Source of the DNA: JAHEKB01 sp049115575
Lineage (GTDB): Bacteria; Bacteroidota; Bacteroidia; NS11-12g; UBA9320
DNA length: 64,000 nt
Assembly (NCBI GenBank): GCA_049115575.1
Contig: JAGDZU010000002.1
Span: forward strand, 124,001-188,000
Direction: 5' to 3'
Part shown: piece after piece, positions 34,679 to 42,745 of the stretch
Numbering within the stretch: position 1 is the stretch's first letter
How the letters are laid out: every line of letters starts with the position of its first letter
The notes under the pieces: generated by a model
What the model was told of the DNA's origin: nothing
What the model saw: only the letters and a program-made list of their open reading frames with translations
Database searches by the model: none
Position numbers and translations under genes: made by a program

Positions 34679-35034
34679 ATGAAGATCAAGAGTTTAGAAA
34701 AATAATGAAAGGTGCTCTAGAAGAGCATATTTCTCAACCTTCAATGTCATTTTCCAAGAATGTGATGAACGCTGTTAAATCCACTAAAAGACAGGATGCA
34801 TTTGATGGAAAAGCATTCGTGATGGTATGCTCAATATTGCTAATTGGAGTTTTCCTTTTATTGATATTTCAACAAGCTGAAAGTGGATCTTTATTGGACG
34901 ATGGATATCAAGAAGTGCTAAATAAGTGGCAAACTCTAAAGTTTCCTAAAACCGTGGGATACGGACTAATAAGCATACTTGTTCTATTGTTAGTCCAAAT
35001 ACGTCTCTTGAGTTCTAAGGAAATAAACAACTAG
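34675..35034 (+). CDS. putative anti-sigma factor, membrane protein
   Basis: A 119-residue protein with a cytosolic N-terminus (about 1-47, helical, KNVMNAVKSTKRQDAF) and two membrane spans (VMVCSILLIGVFLLLIFQQ and VGYGLISILVLLLVQIRLL). There is no zinc-binding HxxxCxxC motif. Context (ATGA overlap with the ECF sigma gene) and topology support an anti-sigma role; sequence alone does not. Its TAG overlaps the stop of convergent prc within the palindrome CTAG. Confidence 0.6.
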   Translation: MNEDQEFRKIMKGALEEHISQPSMSFSKNVMNAVKSTKRQDAFDGKAFVMVCSILLIGVFLLLIFQQAESGSLLDDGYQEVLNKWQTLKFPKTVGYGLISILVLLLVQIRLLSSKEINN

Positions 35035-37103
35035 TTTACCCAGTCTTGGATAATCTGTAGGGCCTCATAGATATATGGGTCTTTCACTACATTATTCATC
35101 CAATCTTTGTTGCGTTTTGCTCTCGACTCTTCTTCAGAGATGTATTCTGCATCTACAGATGGATTTAATGCGATAAAGCCAGGAATAGAATCCTTCATAA
35201 TTGAATTATATTTCTTGTCTTCTTGCTTTTCGCTTGCCTTTTCATTGGCATATGAACTATACTGAAGTGTATAGCTATTATCCTCTTGTTGAAGCTTCCA
35301 TCTGGTAGCGTTTTCTTCTATTAGACTAAAGGTTTCACTGCTGCCAATGCGTTTTTTGCTTTTGGCCACTAATTTCTTTGGTACAGAATTAGTTTTTTTA
35401 TAATCGGAACTTTCAATTTGATCCCAATTCAATGGATGATCGTGCTCTTTCTCTCCTGTCTCTATGTACATATAGAAGTCTGGTGTCAAAACATCTGAAC
35501 TCACTCCTTTTAGCTGTGTTGCATCTCCATTTATTCTATAAAACTTTTGAGTGGTTAACTTGATATGCCCTAATCTCGGAAGGTTCTTGCTTCTGAATGA
35601 TTGATTTAAGTCTAAGAATCTCTGAACAGTTCCCTTGCCATGTGTTTTTGCTGAACCAATTATTATGGCTCTTCCATAATCTTGCATAGCAGCCGCTAGA
35701 ATTTCAGAAGCAGAAGCACTGAACTCATTTACCATAATAACCAAGGCTCCATCCCACTCTATTCCTTCTCTGGTATCTCTCATTACATGAGCTCTTCTGC
35801 CCTTTTCTTTTATTTGAACCACAGGTCCTTGATCAATAAATAATCCAGCCATTTTAACCACATCATCTAAAGATCCGCCACCATTATTTCTCAAATCAAT
35901 AATGATTCCGTTGACTCCTTCGTTCTTAAGCTTTTCCACTTCAGCTTTTACATCTTTCCAACTAAATCTGCCAAGCGGATTCCCAAAATCTGCATAGAAG
36001 CTCGGAAGGAAAATGTAGCCTGCGCTATGTTCGTCTTCATCTTTAATTATTAAAGATTTAGCGTAGGTTTCCTCTAGAACAACAACATCTCTTGTAATCT
36101 TGATGTCTTTAACACTTCCATCTGGTTTTCTCACAGTTAAAGTAACTATGGTTCCTTTTTTACCCCTTATAAGCTTAACAGCTTCATCTATTTTCCAATC
36201 TATAATCTCAACGGCTTCTTCATTCTCTTGGGCAACCTTGAGGATTAAATCATTTTCTTTTAGTTCACCTTGCAAAGATGCCGGTCCACCTGGTACAATG
36301 CGAGTAACTTTTATATAGCCATCTTTCTCCTGTAATTGAGCACCTATACCTTCCAGTCTGCCAGACATCTGAATGTCGAAATTCTCTTTGTCTTTAGGGG
36401 GATAGTAGTTGGTATGTGGGTCATAAACGGCAGTCAGGCTGTTCACATATATTGAAACCCGATCTTTACGATCTAATCTTTTTAGTCTTTTGTACCAATC
36501 TTCATGAGTTTTGAGAACACCATTCCTAGCTTTGGTTTCAAGGCTGTCGAATGATAGAACAACTGCTCCACTATCTTTCTTGTTCTTTTGAGCTTCCATA
36601 CTGGAATGGAGGCGAGTCAATACATTGTATTTAAGATACTTTCTCCATCGATTCTCCAGCTCACTTTCTGTTTCTACATAAGGAATCTCATCTCCAAATT
36701 CAACTTCTTCGTTCAAATTAAAATCAAAAGGTTTGGACAATATGCTTGTAAAGAAGCCTTCTGTGAGTTCAATTCTTTTTTCAAGAATTTCCAATGAAAG
36801 ATCAAAAAACTCATAACTACCACTAAGAGTCTGGTCGTCAATTTCTTCCTTATACTTCTCCATCTTCTCAACGTCAGAAGCTAAGAACAATCGCTTGTTT
36901 GGATCTAAGTTTTCTATGTATAAGTCAAAAACCTTTTCAGAGAATTTGTCATCTACTTGAACAGGATCATAATGCTGATCAGCTAAGTTTTGAGTAATTG
37001 CTTGTAACAGTATATCTTCTCCCGCATCTCGCGATTTGAGATAAAAACCAAACACTACAAAGAGCATTGGCATAATGATGAGTAATAACTTTCTTGACTT
37101 CAT
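35031..37103 (-). CDS. prc: carboxy-terminal processing (tail-specific) protease
   Basis: Periplasmic serine protease of 690 residues, family S41A, long Prc/Tsp type. The N-terminal signal anchor (SRKLLLIIMPMLFVVFGFYLKS) is followed by a helical domain, a PDZ domain (about 240-320, GIGAQLQEKDGYIKVTRIVPGGPA) and the protease core with the nucleophile in NEFSASASEILAAA and the lysine in KTHGKGTVQRF. The C-terminal DUF3340-like region follows. It trims or degrades periplasmic proteins, likely including lipoproteins and cell wall hydrolases. It is a single-gene unit. Confidence 0.95.
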   Translation of the reverse strand: MKSRKLLLIIMPMLFVVFGFYLKSRDAGEDILLQAITQNLADQHYDPVQVDDKFSEKVFDLYIENLDPNKRLFLASDVEKMEKYKEEIDDQTLSGSYEFFDLSLEILEKRIELTEGFFTSILSKPFDFNLNEEVEFGDEIPYVETESELENRWRKYLKYNVLTRLHSSMEAQKNKKDSGAVVLSFDSLETKARNGVLKTHEDWYKRLKRLDRKDRVSIYVNSLTAVYDPHTNYYPPKDKENFDIQMSGRLEGIGAQLQEKDGYIKVTRIVPGGPASLQGELKENDLILKVAQENEEAVEIIDWKIDEAVKLIRGKKGTIVTLTVRKPDGSVKDIKITRDVVVLEETYAKSLIIKDEDEHSAGYIFLPSFYADFGNPLGRFSWKDVKAEVEKLKNEGVNGIIIDLRNNGGGSLDDVVKMAGLFIDQGPVVQIKEKGRRAHVMRDTREGIEWDGALVIMVNEFSASASEILAAAMQDYGRAIIIGSAKTHGKGTVQRFLDLNQSFRSKNLPRLGHIKLTTQKFYRINGDATQLKGVSSDVLTPDFYMYIETGEKEHDHPLNWDQIESSDYKKTNSVPKKLVAKSKKRIGSSETFSLIEENATRWKLQQEDNSYTLQYSSYANEKASEKQEDKKYNSIMKDSIPGFIALNPSVDAEYISEEESRAKRNKDWMNNVVKDPYIYEALQIIQDWVN

Positions 37104-37185
37104 TAATGAATTGAACAGTCAAAGTAACACAAATTGTGCGGCTGCTGGTTAGAAGCCTACAAAAAATCGCTAAAAAACGACTAAA

Positions 37186-37605
37186 CTAGTACATCTCAAA
37201 GGACGAGAAGAAGAATGAAGCTTCTCCTTGAGCGTTCTCATCGCTATCAGAACCATGTACCGCGTTTGCCTCAATTGAGCTCGCGTATTTTTTTCTGATG
37301 GTTCCTTCGGCGGCATCTGCAGGATTAGTGGCTCCGATTAATGTTCTATAGTCGTCCACTGCATTGTCTTTTTCAAGAACCGCAGCTACGATAGGACCAG
37401 AAGTCATGTATTCAACTAAATCGTTGAAAAAAGGTCTTTCGCGGTGAATGCCATAGAATGCCTCTGCTTTGTCTTTAGACAATTGAAGGTATTTCATTGC
37501 TTTAATAGAAAACCCACCAACCAAGATGTCGTTAATAATGTTTCCAGTGTGTTTATTACCAACTGCATCTGGTTTAATCATAGTAAATGTTATTCTTCCT
37601 GACAT
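37186..37605 (-). CDS. ndk: nucleoside diphosphate kinase
   Basis: Balances NTP and dNTP pools by phosphotransfer through a histidine. The 139-residue protein has the full family length, with FTMIKPDAVGNKHTGNII at the N-terminus and the active-site NAVHGSDSDENA near the C-terminus. It ends in FFFSSFEMY. It is monocistronic, with a -7 element (TATTTTTG) and a CGGCC tract upstream. Confidence 0.97.
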   Translation of the reverse strand: MSGRITFTMIKPDAVGNKHTGNIINDILVGGFSIKAMKYLQLSKDKAEAFYGIHRERPFFNDLVEYMTSGPIVAAVLEKDNAVDDYRTLIGATNPADAAEGTIRKKYASSIEANAVHGSDSDENAQGEASFFFSSFEMY

Positions 37606-37623
37606 ATTCCGATTTTAAGGCCG

Positions 37624-37631
37624 CAAAAATA
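37624..37631 (-). promoter_or_regulatory. ndk -7 element with CGGCC discriminator
   Basis: Minus-strand TATTTTTG (exact TAnnTTTG) followed by CGGCC, 18 bases upstream of the ndk ATG. No matching -33 TTTG at the usual distance. Confidence 0.5.
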
Positions 37632-37674
37632 GAATTATCTACATCTTTTAGCGAGTTTTGCTCAAAATTTTGAA

Positions 37675-38685
37675 GTGATAAAAACACTAAATCATAACTT
37701 AGAAGATCTCAGGCCTAGTTCTGGTAAGATCGTGATTACAACTCATCACAAGCCAGATGGAGATGCTATGGGCTCGAGCCTTGCGCTTTATAATTATTTT
37801 AAGGCTGCGGGAATTGATTCATTGGTAATAACCCCAACGGATTATGCGGATTTTTTATGGTGGATGCCCTCCAATGATCAAGTTTTGGTTTACGAAGGAA
37901 ATGAGCTTAAAGCAGATCAGATAATTGCGGATGCGGATATAGTCTATTGTTTAGATTTTAATGCACTGAGTCGCATTAATCATATGGGGCATGTGGTGAA
38001 AGAATCAAAGGCGAGATGCATTTTGATAGATCACCACAGAGACCCTGAAGAATTTGCATCTGAACAATTAACTGATGTAGAAGCGAGTTCAACTTGTGAA
38101 TTGATTTATGATTATCTCACGGAATTTCTAGACCACTCATTCATCACTAATGATGTTGCCCAATGTATTTACACAGGAATAATAACGGACACAGGCTCAT
38201 TTAGATATGACAGCACTAGCAGTAAGACCATACGGGTGGCTGCTGCATTATTAGATAAAGGGGCTGTCCCTTCTGTTATTTATGACAAGATTTTTGATCA
38301 GAATAGATTGGAAAGATTGAGGCTTCTAGGTTTCTTCTTGCATAACAAAATTGAATTGATAGAAGATGGGAAAGTGGCAATAGCCACTTTGAGTAGTGAA
38401 GAGCTTTCCAATTTTTCAGTTAAAACTGGAGACACAGAAGGATTTGTAAATTATGGTTTGAGCATTGAAGGTGTTCAAATGAGTGCCTTAATTATTGATA
38501 GGTCTGTATTGGTCAAAATGTCTTTTAGGAGCAAAGGAAGCTTTCCTTGTAATGAATTTGCAGCTGAATTTTTTAATGGAGGCGGTCATAGAAATGCAGC
38601 AGGCGGCGGCAGCAAATTGAGTTTAGAAGACACTGTGGAGAAGGTAAAATCTAGTTTGGCTACTTATAGAAAACATCTGAAATGA
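37675..38685 (+). CDS. DHH/DHHA1 family phosphoesterase (NrnA-like nanoRNase / pAp phosphatase)
   Basis: A 336-residue enzyme from GTG 37675. The DHH domain carries TTHHKPDGDAMGSSLALYNY (motif I), YCLDFNALSRI (motif II) and LIDHHRDPEEF (the DHH triad). The DHHA1 domain at the C-terminus has NGGGHRNAAGGGSKL. NrnA-type enzymes degrade short RNA oligonucleotides and dephosphorylate pAp; here this is inferred from family and size. It overlaps the downstream lipoprotein gene by 4 bases. Confidence 0.9.
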   Translation: MIKTLNHNLEDLRPSSGKIVITTHHKPDGDAMGSSLALYNYFKAAGIDSLVITPTDYADFLWWMPSNDQVLVYEGNELKADQIIADADIVYCLDFNALSRINHMGHVVKESKARCILIDHHRDPEEFASEQLTDVEASSTCELIYDYLTEFLDHSFITNDVAQCIYTGIITDTGSFRYDSTSSKTIRVAAALLDKGAVPSVIYDKIFDQNRLERLRLLGFFLHNKIELIEDGKVAIATLSSEELSNFSVKTGDTEGFVNYGLSIEGVQMSALIIDRSVLVKMSFRSKGSFPCNEFAAEFFNGGGHRNAAGGGSKLSLEDTVEKVKSSLATYRKHLK

Positions 38686-39485
38686 AATATTTAATAGCAC
38701 TTAGTTTCTTATTCATGCTTGCTTGTACAGACAATCAAAGTATAGAAGAAAGAGGAGCCATTTATACTATTTCAGGTGAAGATTGCTTTGAACAAAACAG
38801 CGAGTACTTTCTTATGGATGTGATACTGAGAGATCAAAACGACTCAGTAATGTTGAATACCATAGAGCTGGGTAGAAAACTGGAAATATCACGTGGGCAA
38901 TTAGACAGTCAAATGTTGGTTGCAGAATTAATTATGAAACTGTGTAGCGGAGATTCTTTGAATATAGAGTTATCAGCAGATTCATTTTATATGGCACTGG
39001 GAGGAGTTCGTCCAATTAGCTTAGAAAACCAGAAGATTAATGCTTGGATTAGGATGCAAGACAAGCTCACATCCTTGCAATATGAAGTTCACAAGCAATT
39101 GTTCGAAAAACAATCAATGGTTAAATACGTTGAGAAATACAGATGGAATGCAAGTTTTGATAGTACAACAGGCATTCATTATGAAAAGCTCAAAACCAGT
39201 AGATCCAGCAGTTCGGATTTTAAAAAGGCGAGCTTTAAGTATGTGCTTAAAACCATAAACGAAGACCTCATTGCTTACAGCAAAGATGAAGATCCGCTCA
39301 TTATTGATCTTGAAAAGCAAGATGTGATGAAAGGGATAAAGTTTTTGGCAATGAAACTTAAAGAAGGTGAAAGCGCAAGAGCTCTTATACCATCTTCGTC
39401 TGCATTTGGCACTCAGGGAAATGAAAAAGTGCCACCGTATTTTCCCATAATACTTGAGTTAGAATATCTTGAGAAAATTGAATGA
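38682..39485 (+). CDS. FKBP-like peptidyl-prolyl isomerase lipoprotein, divergent
   Basis: A 267-residue lipoprotein (signal KYLIALSFLFMLAC). The C-terminal 65 residues (EDPLIIDLEKQDVMKGIKFLAMKLKEGESARALIPSSSAFGTQGNEKVPPYFPIILELEYLEKI) follow the FKBP pattern: the M-K-x-GE, IPS-x-x-x-F/YG and (I/V)PP elements are present. The N-terminal part is a second, weak FKBP-like or helical region. It resembles the gliding/T9SS-linked PPIase lipoproteins of Bacteroidota (GldI type) in layout only. It probably assists folding in the periplasm. Confidence 0.75.
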   Translation: MKYLIALSFLFMLACTDNQSIEERGAIYTISGEDCFEQNSEYFLMDVILRDQNDSVMLNTIELGRKLEISRGQLDSQMLVAELIMKLCSGDSLNIELSADSFYMALGGVRPISLENQKINAWIRMQDKLTSLQYEVHKQLFEKQSMVKYVEKYRWNASFDSTTGIHYEKLKTSRSSSSDFKKASFKYVLKTINEDLIAYSKDEDPLIIDLEKQDVMKGIKFLAMKLKEGESARALIPSSSAFGTQGNEKVPPYFPIILELEYLEKIE

Positions 39486-40332
39486 AAATCTAAACACTAA
39501 GTTATTATTTCTAGTGCTAATGGCATTTAGTTTATCTCTTTCTTCTTGTCTGCAGTTTCGTATGGCAGAAAAGAAACAGAAGAAGCAATTCAATAAAGAA
39601 GGACTAGATGTTGAGCTTGGATATAAGCAAGGTTTAGAAAGAAGAATTCACTATACCTTAAGTGGGAAGGACAGTAGCAAGGATTTATTGGTTTTTGTTC
39701 ACGGTTCACCTGGCTCATCGAGCAATTTCATTGGATTTGCTAAAGACAGTCTACTTCTAGAAAAATACCAGATTCTCTTAATAGATAGACCTGGCTTTGG
39801 ATACTCCAGTTTTGGCAATTCGGAACCCGATATGCAGAAACAGGCTGCTATTTTGAATCAAGTTGTGAAACAGTTTAAGAGCAAAGACAAAATATTGATT
39901 GGACATTCCTTGGGTGGGCCGATTATAGTACGCATGGCCATGGATACTAGTTTCAATTATAAAGGCCTTATGCTAGTTGCAGCTTCTGTTTCTCCAGAGC
40001 TGGAACCTAAAGAGAAGTGGAGAAAACCAATGAATTGGAAAATTATTCGCTGGTTGATTCCTAGATCTTTTAGAGTGTCTAATCAAGAAATACTGCCGGC
40101 CAAAGATGAACTGGAAGTGATGGAACCTTTGTGGACCAATATCACTTCTCAAGTATGCATTATACAGGGAGAAAAAGACAAGCTAGTACCAGCAGGAAAT
40201 GCCGATTATGCTGAGAAGATGCTGGTTAATGCGAGTAAACTGAAAGTGATGAAATTTGAAAAGTTCAATCACTTTATTCCTTTTACTGAACCAGAAATAA
40301 TGATTGAAGAACTATTGACATTCTTTGATTAG
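39469..40332 (+). CDS. alpha/beta hydrolase, lipoprotein-like
   Basis: A 287-residue alpha/beta hydrolase. The best reading starts at TTG 39469 or 39478, giving the signal NTKLLFLVLMAFSLSLSSC. The oxyanion loop is VFVHGSPGSS, the nucleophile elbow GHSLGG, the acid lies in GEKDKLVP and the histidine in FNHFIPF. The substrate is unknown; an esterase or lipase acting at the envelope is plausible. It overlaps the FKBP-like gene by up to 17 bases and shares TTAG with the stop of convergent rimK. Confidence 0.85.
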   Translation: MRKLNENLNTKLLFLVLMAFSLSLSSCLQFRMAEKKQKKQFNKEGLDVELGYKQGLERRIHYTLSGKDSSKDLLVFVHGSPGSSSNFIGFAKDSLLLEKYQILLIDRPGFGYSSFGNSEPDMQKQAAILNQVVKQFKSKDKILIGHSLGGPIIVRMAMDTSFNYKGLMLVAASVSPELEPKEKWRKPMNWKIIRWLIPRSFRVSNQEILPAKDELEVMEPLWTNITSQVCIIQGEKDKLVPAGNADYAEKMLVNASKLKVMKFEKFNHFIPFTEPEIMIEELLTFFD

Positions 40333-41240
40333 ACTCCAACCTTGTCTTTCTTTTTCTGTTTAGACTGGCCAATGTTGGTCTCTATGTATTCAATAATTTT
40401 ACCAGCAATATCTACACCCGTAGCTTGTTCAATTCCCTCTAAACCTGGAGAGGAATTCACTTCTATAACTAAGGGTCCTCTATCAGACCTCAACATGTCT
40501 ACACCTGCTATTTTTAAGTTTAGAGCTCCCGCGGCTTTCACCGCTACCGAGTTTTCTTTCCTTGTGAGTTTAACCGTAGAAGCAGTTCCTCCTTTGTGTA
40601 AATTAGATCGGAATTCACCCTCAGTTCCTGTTCTTTTCATGGCACCTACTACTTTGCCATTAATAACAAAAGCTCTTATGTCTTCGGCTTTAGCTTCTTT
40701 GATAAATTCTTGAATAATGATGTTTGCCTCTAAACCATAAAATGCTTCAATAACAGAAGTAGCAGCTTTAATGGTTTCTGCCAATACAACGCCTTTACCT
40801 TGAGTGCTTTCCAAAAGTTTTATAACCAAAGGCGTTCCTCCTACTTCTTTAATCAGGTTTTTAATATCACCGGGATGGCGAGCAAATGCAGTCCTTGGTA
40901 TCCCAACATTTGATTTGGCAAGAATTTGGAGACTTCTCAATTTGTCTCTAGACCTTACCAGTGCCAATGAACTTAAGGTGGTGAACACTCCATTCATTTC
41001 AAACTGTCTAATTATGGAACTTCCATAGAAAGTAACACTTGCGCCTATTCTAGGAATGATAGCGTCTACCGGATCGGCTTTATGGTCCCCTATGAACACA
41101 TCTGGATGGTCCTTCTGGATGGTCATATAAGCTTTGGTATGATTAATTATATAAACATCATGACCGCGTTCCTTAGCGGCTTCTAAAAGTCTGCGTGTGC
41201 TATATAACTTTCTATTGGCGGAGAGTATAGCTATTTTCAT
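40329..41240 (-). CDS. rimK: ATP-grasp glutamate ligase RimK
   Basis: Adds glutamate residues to the C-terminus of ribosomal protein S6 in E. coli, and is used for translational tuning in Pseudomonas. The 303-residue protein has the RimK N-terminal domain (KIAILSANRKLYSTRRLLEAAKERGHDV) and the ATP-grasp core (LVIKLLESTQGKGVVLAE, IIQEFIKEAKAEDIRAFVI, GVDMLRSDRGPLVIEVNSSPGLEGIE). It is coupled to rimB upstream by a 4-base overlap, which strengthens the naming. Confidence 0.93.
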   Translation of the reverse strand: MKIAILSANRKLYSTRRLLEAAKERGHDVYIINHTKAYMTIQKDHPDVFIGDHKADPVDAIIPRIGASVTFYGSSIIRQFEMNGVFTTLSSLALVRSRDKLRSLQILAKSNVGIPRTAFARHPGDIKNLIKEVGGTPLVIKLLESTQGKGVVLAETIKAATSVIEAFYGLEANIIIQEFIKEAKAEDIRAFVINGKVVGAMKRTGTEGEFRSNLHKGGTASTVKLTRKENSVAVKAAGALNLKIAGVDMLRSDRGPLVIEVNSSPGLEGIEQATGVDIAGKIIEYIETNIGQSKQKKKDKVGV

Positions 41241-41680
41241 TTATTCTGAGATATGTTTCTTTTTGATACGTCAACTATAAAATTATTTGCCAGGAATTTT
41301 CTGCCTAGAAGTACAGGATATTTCATGCTTTTTCTGTTAGACAGGTTAAATGTAGCATCATACATCTTGTTGAATATCCTAAAATTTAGGCGAACTTGAT
41401 ATCTGTATTCATAGTCTCCAAAAGAGCTTTTGACACGCATTTCTTTGAAATCTTTAATGCATAATTCCTGGTCTGAATACAGAGGGTGTTTCTTGTCTAG
41501 TAACTTAAAAACCAAATACTCTTCTCCATCAACCTCTCTAATTCTGGCTCTTTCACAATGAATGGCACAGCTGTCTGCGCCTGTATCTACTTTACAGGGG
41601 AGATTACTGATTCCCGCCTCGGGAATACTTATGAATTCGGTTAATCCAATGGTTTTTCTGATTCGTTTACTGGTAGCCAT
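41237..41680 (-). CDS. rimB: RimB retropepsin-like aspartic protease
   Basis: A 147-residue retropepsin-like protein with the catalytic LPCKVDTGADSCAIH motif (D in DTGA) and YPVLLGRKFLANNFIVDVS near the end, the usual second strand. In Pseudomonas the corresponding protein removes glutamate tails made by RimK. It is paired with rimK, with a 4-base overlap, so modification and its reversal are co-expressed. Often mislabelled ATP-dependent zinc protease. Confidence 0.9.
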   Translation of the reverse strand: MATSKRIRKTIGLTEFISIPEAGISNLPCKVDTGADSCAIHCERARIREVDGEEYLVFKLLDKKHPLYSDQELCIKDFKEMRVKSSFGDYEYRYQVRLNFRIFNKMYDATFNLSNRKSMKYPVLLGRKFLANNFIVDVSKRNISQNK

Positions 41681-41700
41681 TCAATACAAATTAAATGATT

Positions 41701-42705
41701 CTACCAACGCATCAAAGCGCTTGCCCATGTAAAACCGCTACCAAATGCAGCTAAACAAACAAGATCTCCATTTTTTATACGGCCTTCTTGCTTTGCTTCT
41801 GCAATGGCAATTGGAATAGATGCGGCCGTTGTATTGCCGTATTTCTGGATGTTGCTATAGACTTGGTCGTCTCTCAGCTTCATGCTTCTTTGAACAAACT
41901 GAGAAATTCTTAAATTGGCTTGATGAGGTATAAGTAAATCAATATCTGATGCTTCTAACTCATTAGCAATGAGCGCCTCCTGTATTACCTGCGGGAATCT
42001 AGTTACAGCATGCTTAAACACAAAATTTCCATTCATATATGGGTAATAAGAAGTGTCTTCAGGATTGTTTTCCTCAATGATTTTTGGCACCCATCTACTT
42101 GTACTTGGTCCTTTCAAAGTGAGTTCTTCTGCATGTTTTCCTTCGGAATGCAAATGTGTTGAAAGTATGCCTCTATCAGTATCATCTGAAGCTGATACTA
42201 TAGCTGCTCCAGCACCATCTCCAAAAATAACTGTGACCCCACGGCCTCTAGTTGATTTCTCAAGTCCACCAGAGTGGAATTCAGATCCTATTAAAAGAAT
42301 GTTCTTATACATTCCAGTCTTAATGTATTGGTCTGCTACGCTTAAGCCATAGACAAATCCGCTACATTGGTTTCTAACGTCTAAAGCTCCTATAGTGTCT
42401 AAGCCCAATAGTTCTTGCACTGAAACTCCAGGGCCAGGGAAATAGTAATCAGGACTTAGTGTTGCGAAGATGATAAAGTCAATTTCAGATTTGTCAATTC
42501 CAGCATCAGCTATAGCTTTTTCTGCTGCTTTAACCCCCATTGAAGTGGTGTTATCCTCCCCGTTGGAAATCCACCTTCTTTCTTTGATACCTGTTCTTTC
42601 CTGAATCCATTCATCATTAGTATCCATGAATTTGGCTAGGTCTTCGTTCTTTACCACATTGTCTGGCACGTAGTAACCCATACCTTTAATAATAGAGGTG
42701 TTCAT
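41701..42705 (-). CDS. 3-oxoacyl-ACP synthase III (FabH type)
   Basis: Condenses an acyl-CoA primer with malonyl-ACP to begin fatty acid synthesis. The 334-residue thiolase-fold protein has the catalytic cysteine in RNQCSGFVYGL, the histidine in LLIPHQANLRIS and the asparagine in YGNTTAASIPIA. The lack of neighbouring rpmF-plsX suggests a second FabH copy or a specialised ketosynthase; I leave the symbol open. It lies downstream of infB on the same strand with 41 bases between. Confidence 0.9.
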   Translation of the reverse strand: MNTSIIKGMGYYVPDNVVKNEDLAKFMDTNDEWIQERTGIKERRWISNGEDNTTSMGVKAAEKAIADAGIDKSEIDFIIFATLSPDYYFPGPGVSVQELLGLDTIGALDVRNQCSGFVYGLSVADQYIKTGMYKNILLIGSEFHSGGLEKSTRGRGVTVIFGDGAGAAIVSASDDTDRGILSTHLHSEGKHAEELTLKGPSTSRWVPKIIEENNPEDTSYYPYMNGNFVFKHAVTRFPQVIQEALIANELEASDIDLLIPHQANLRISQFVQRSMKLRDDQVYSNIQKYGNTTAASIPIAIAEAKQEGRIKNGDLVCLAAFGSGFTWASALMRW

Positions 42706-42745
42706 GTTTGCAAGTTAATCAGAAAAATGGTTGAAAATGGAGAGC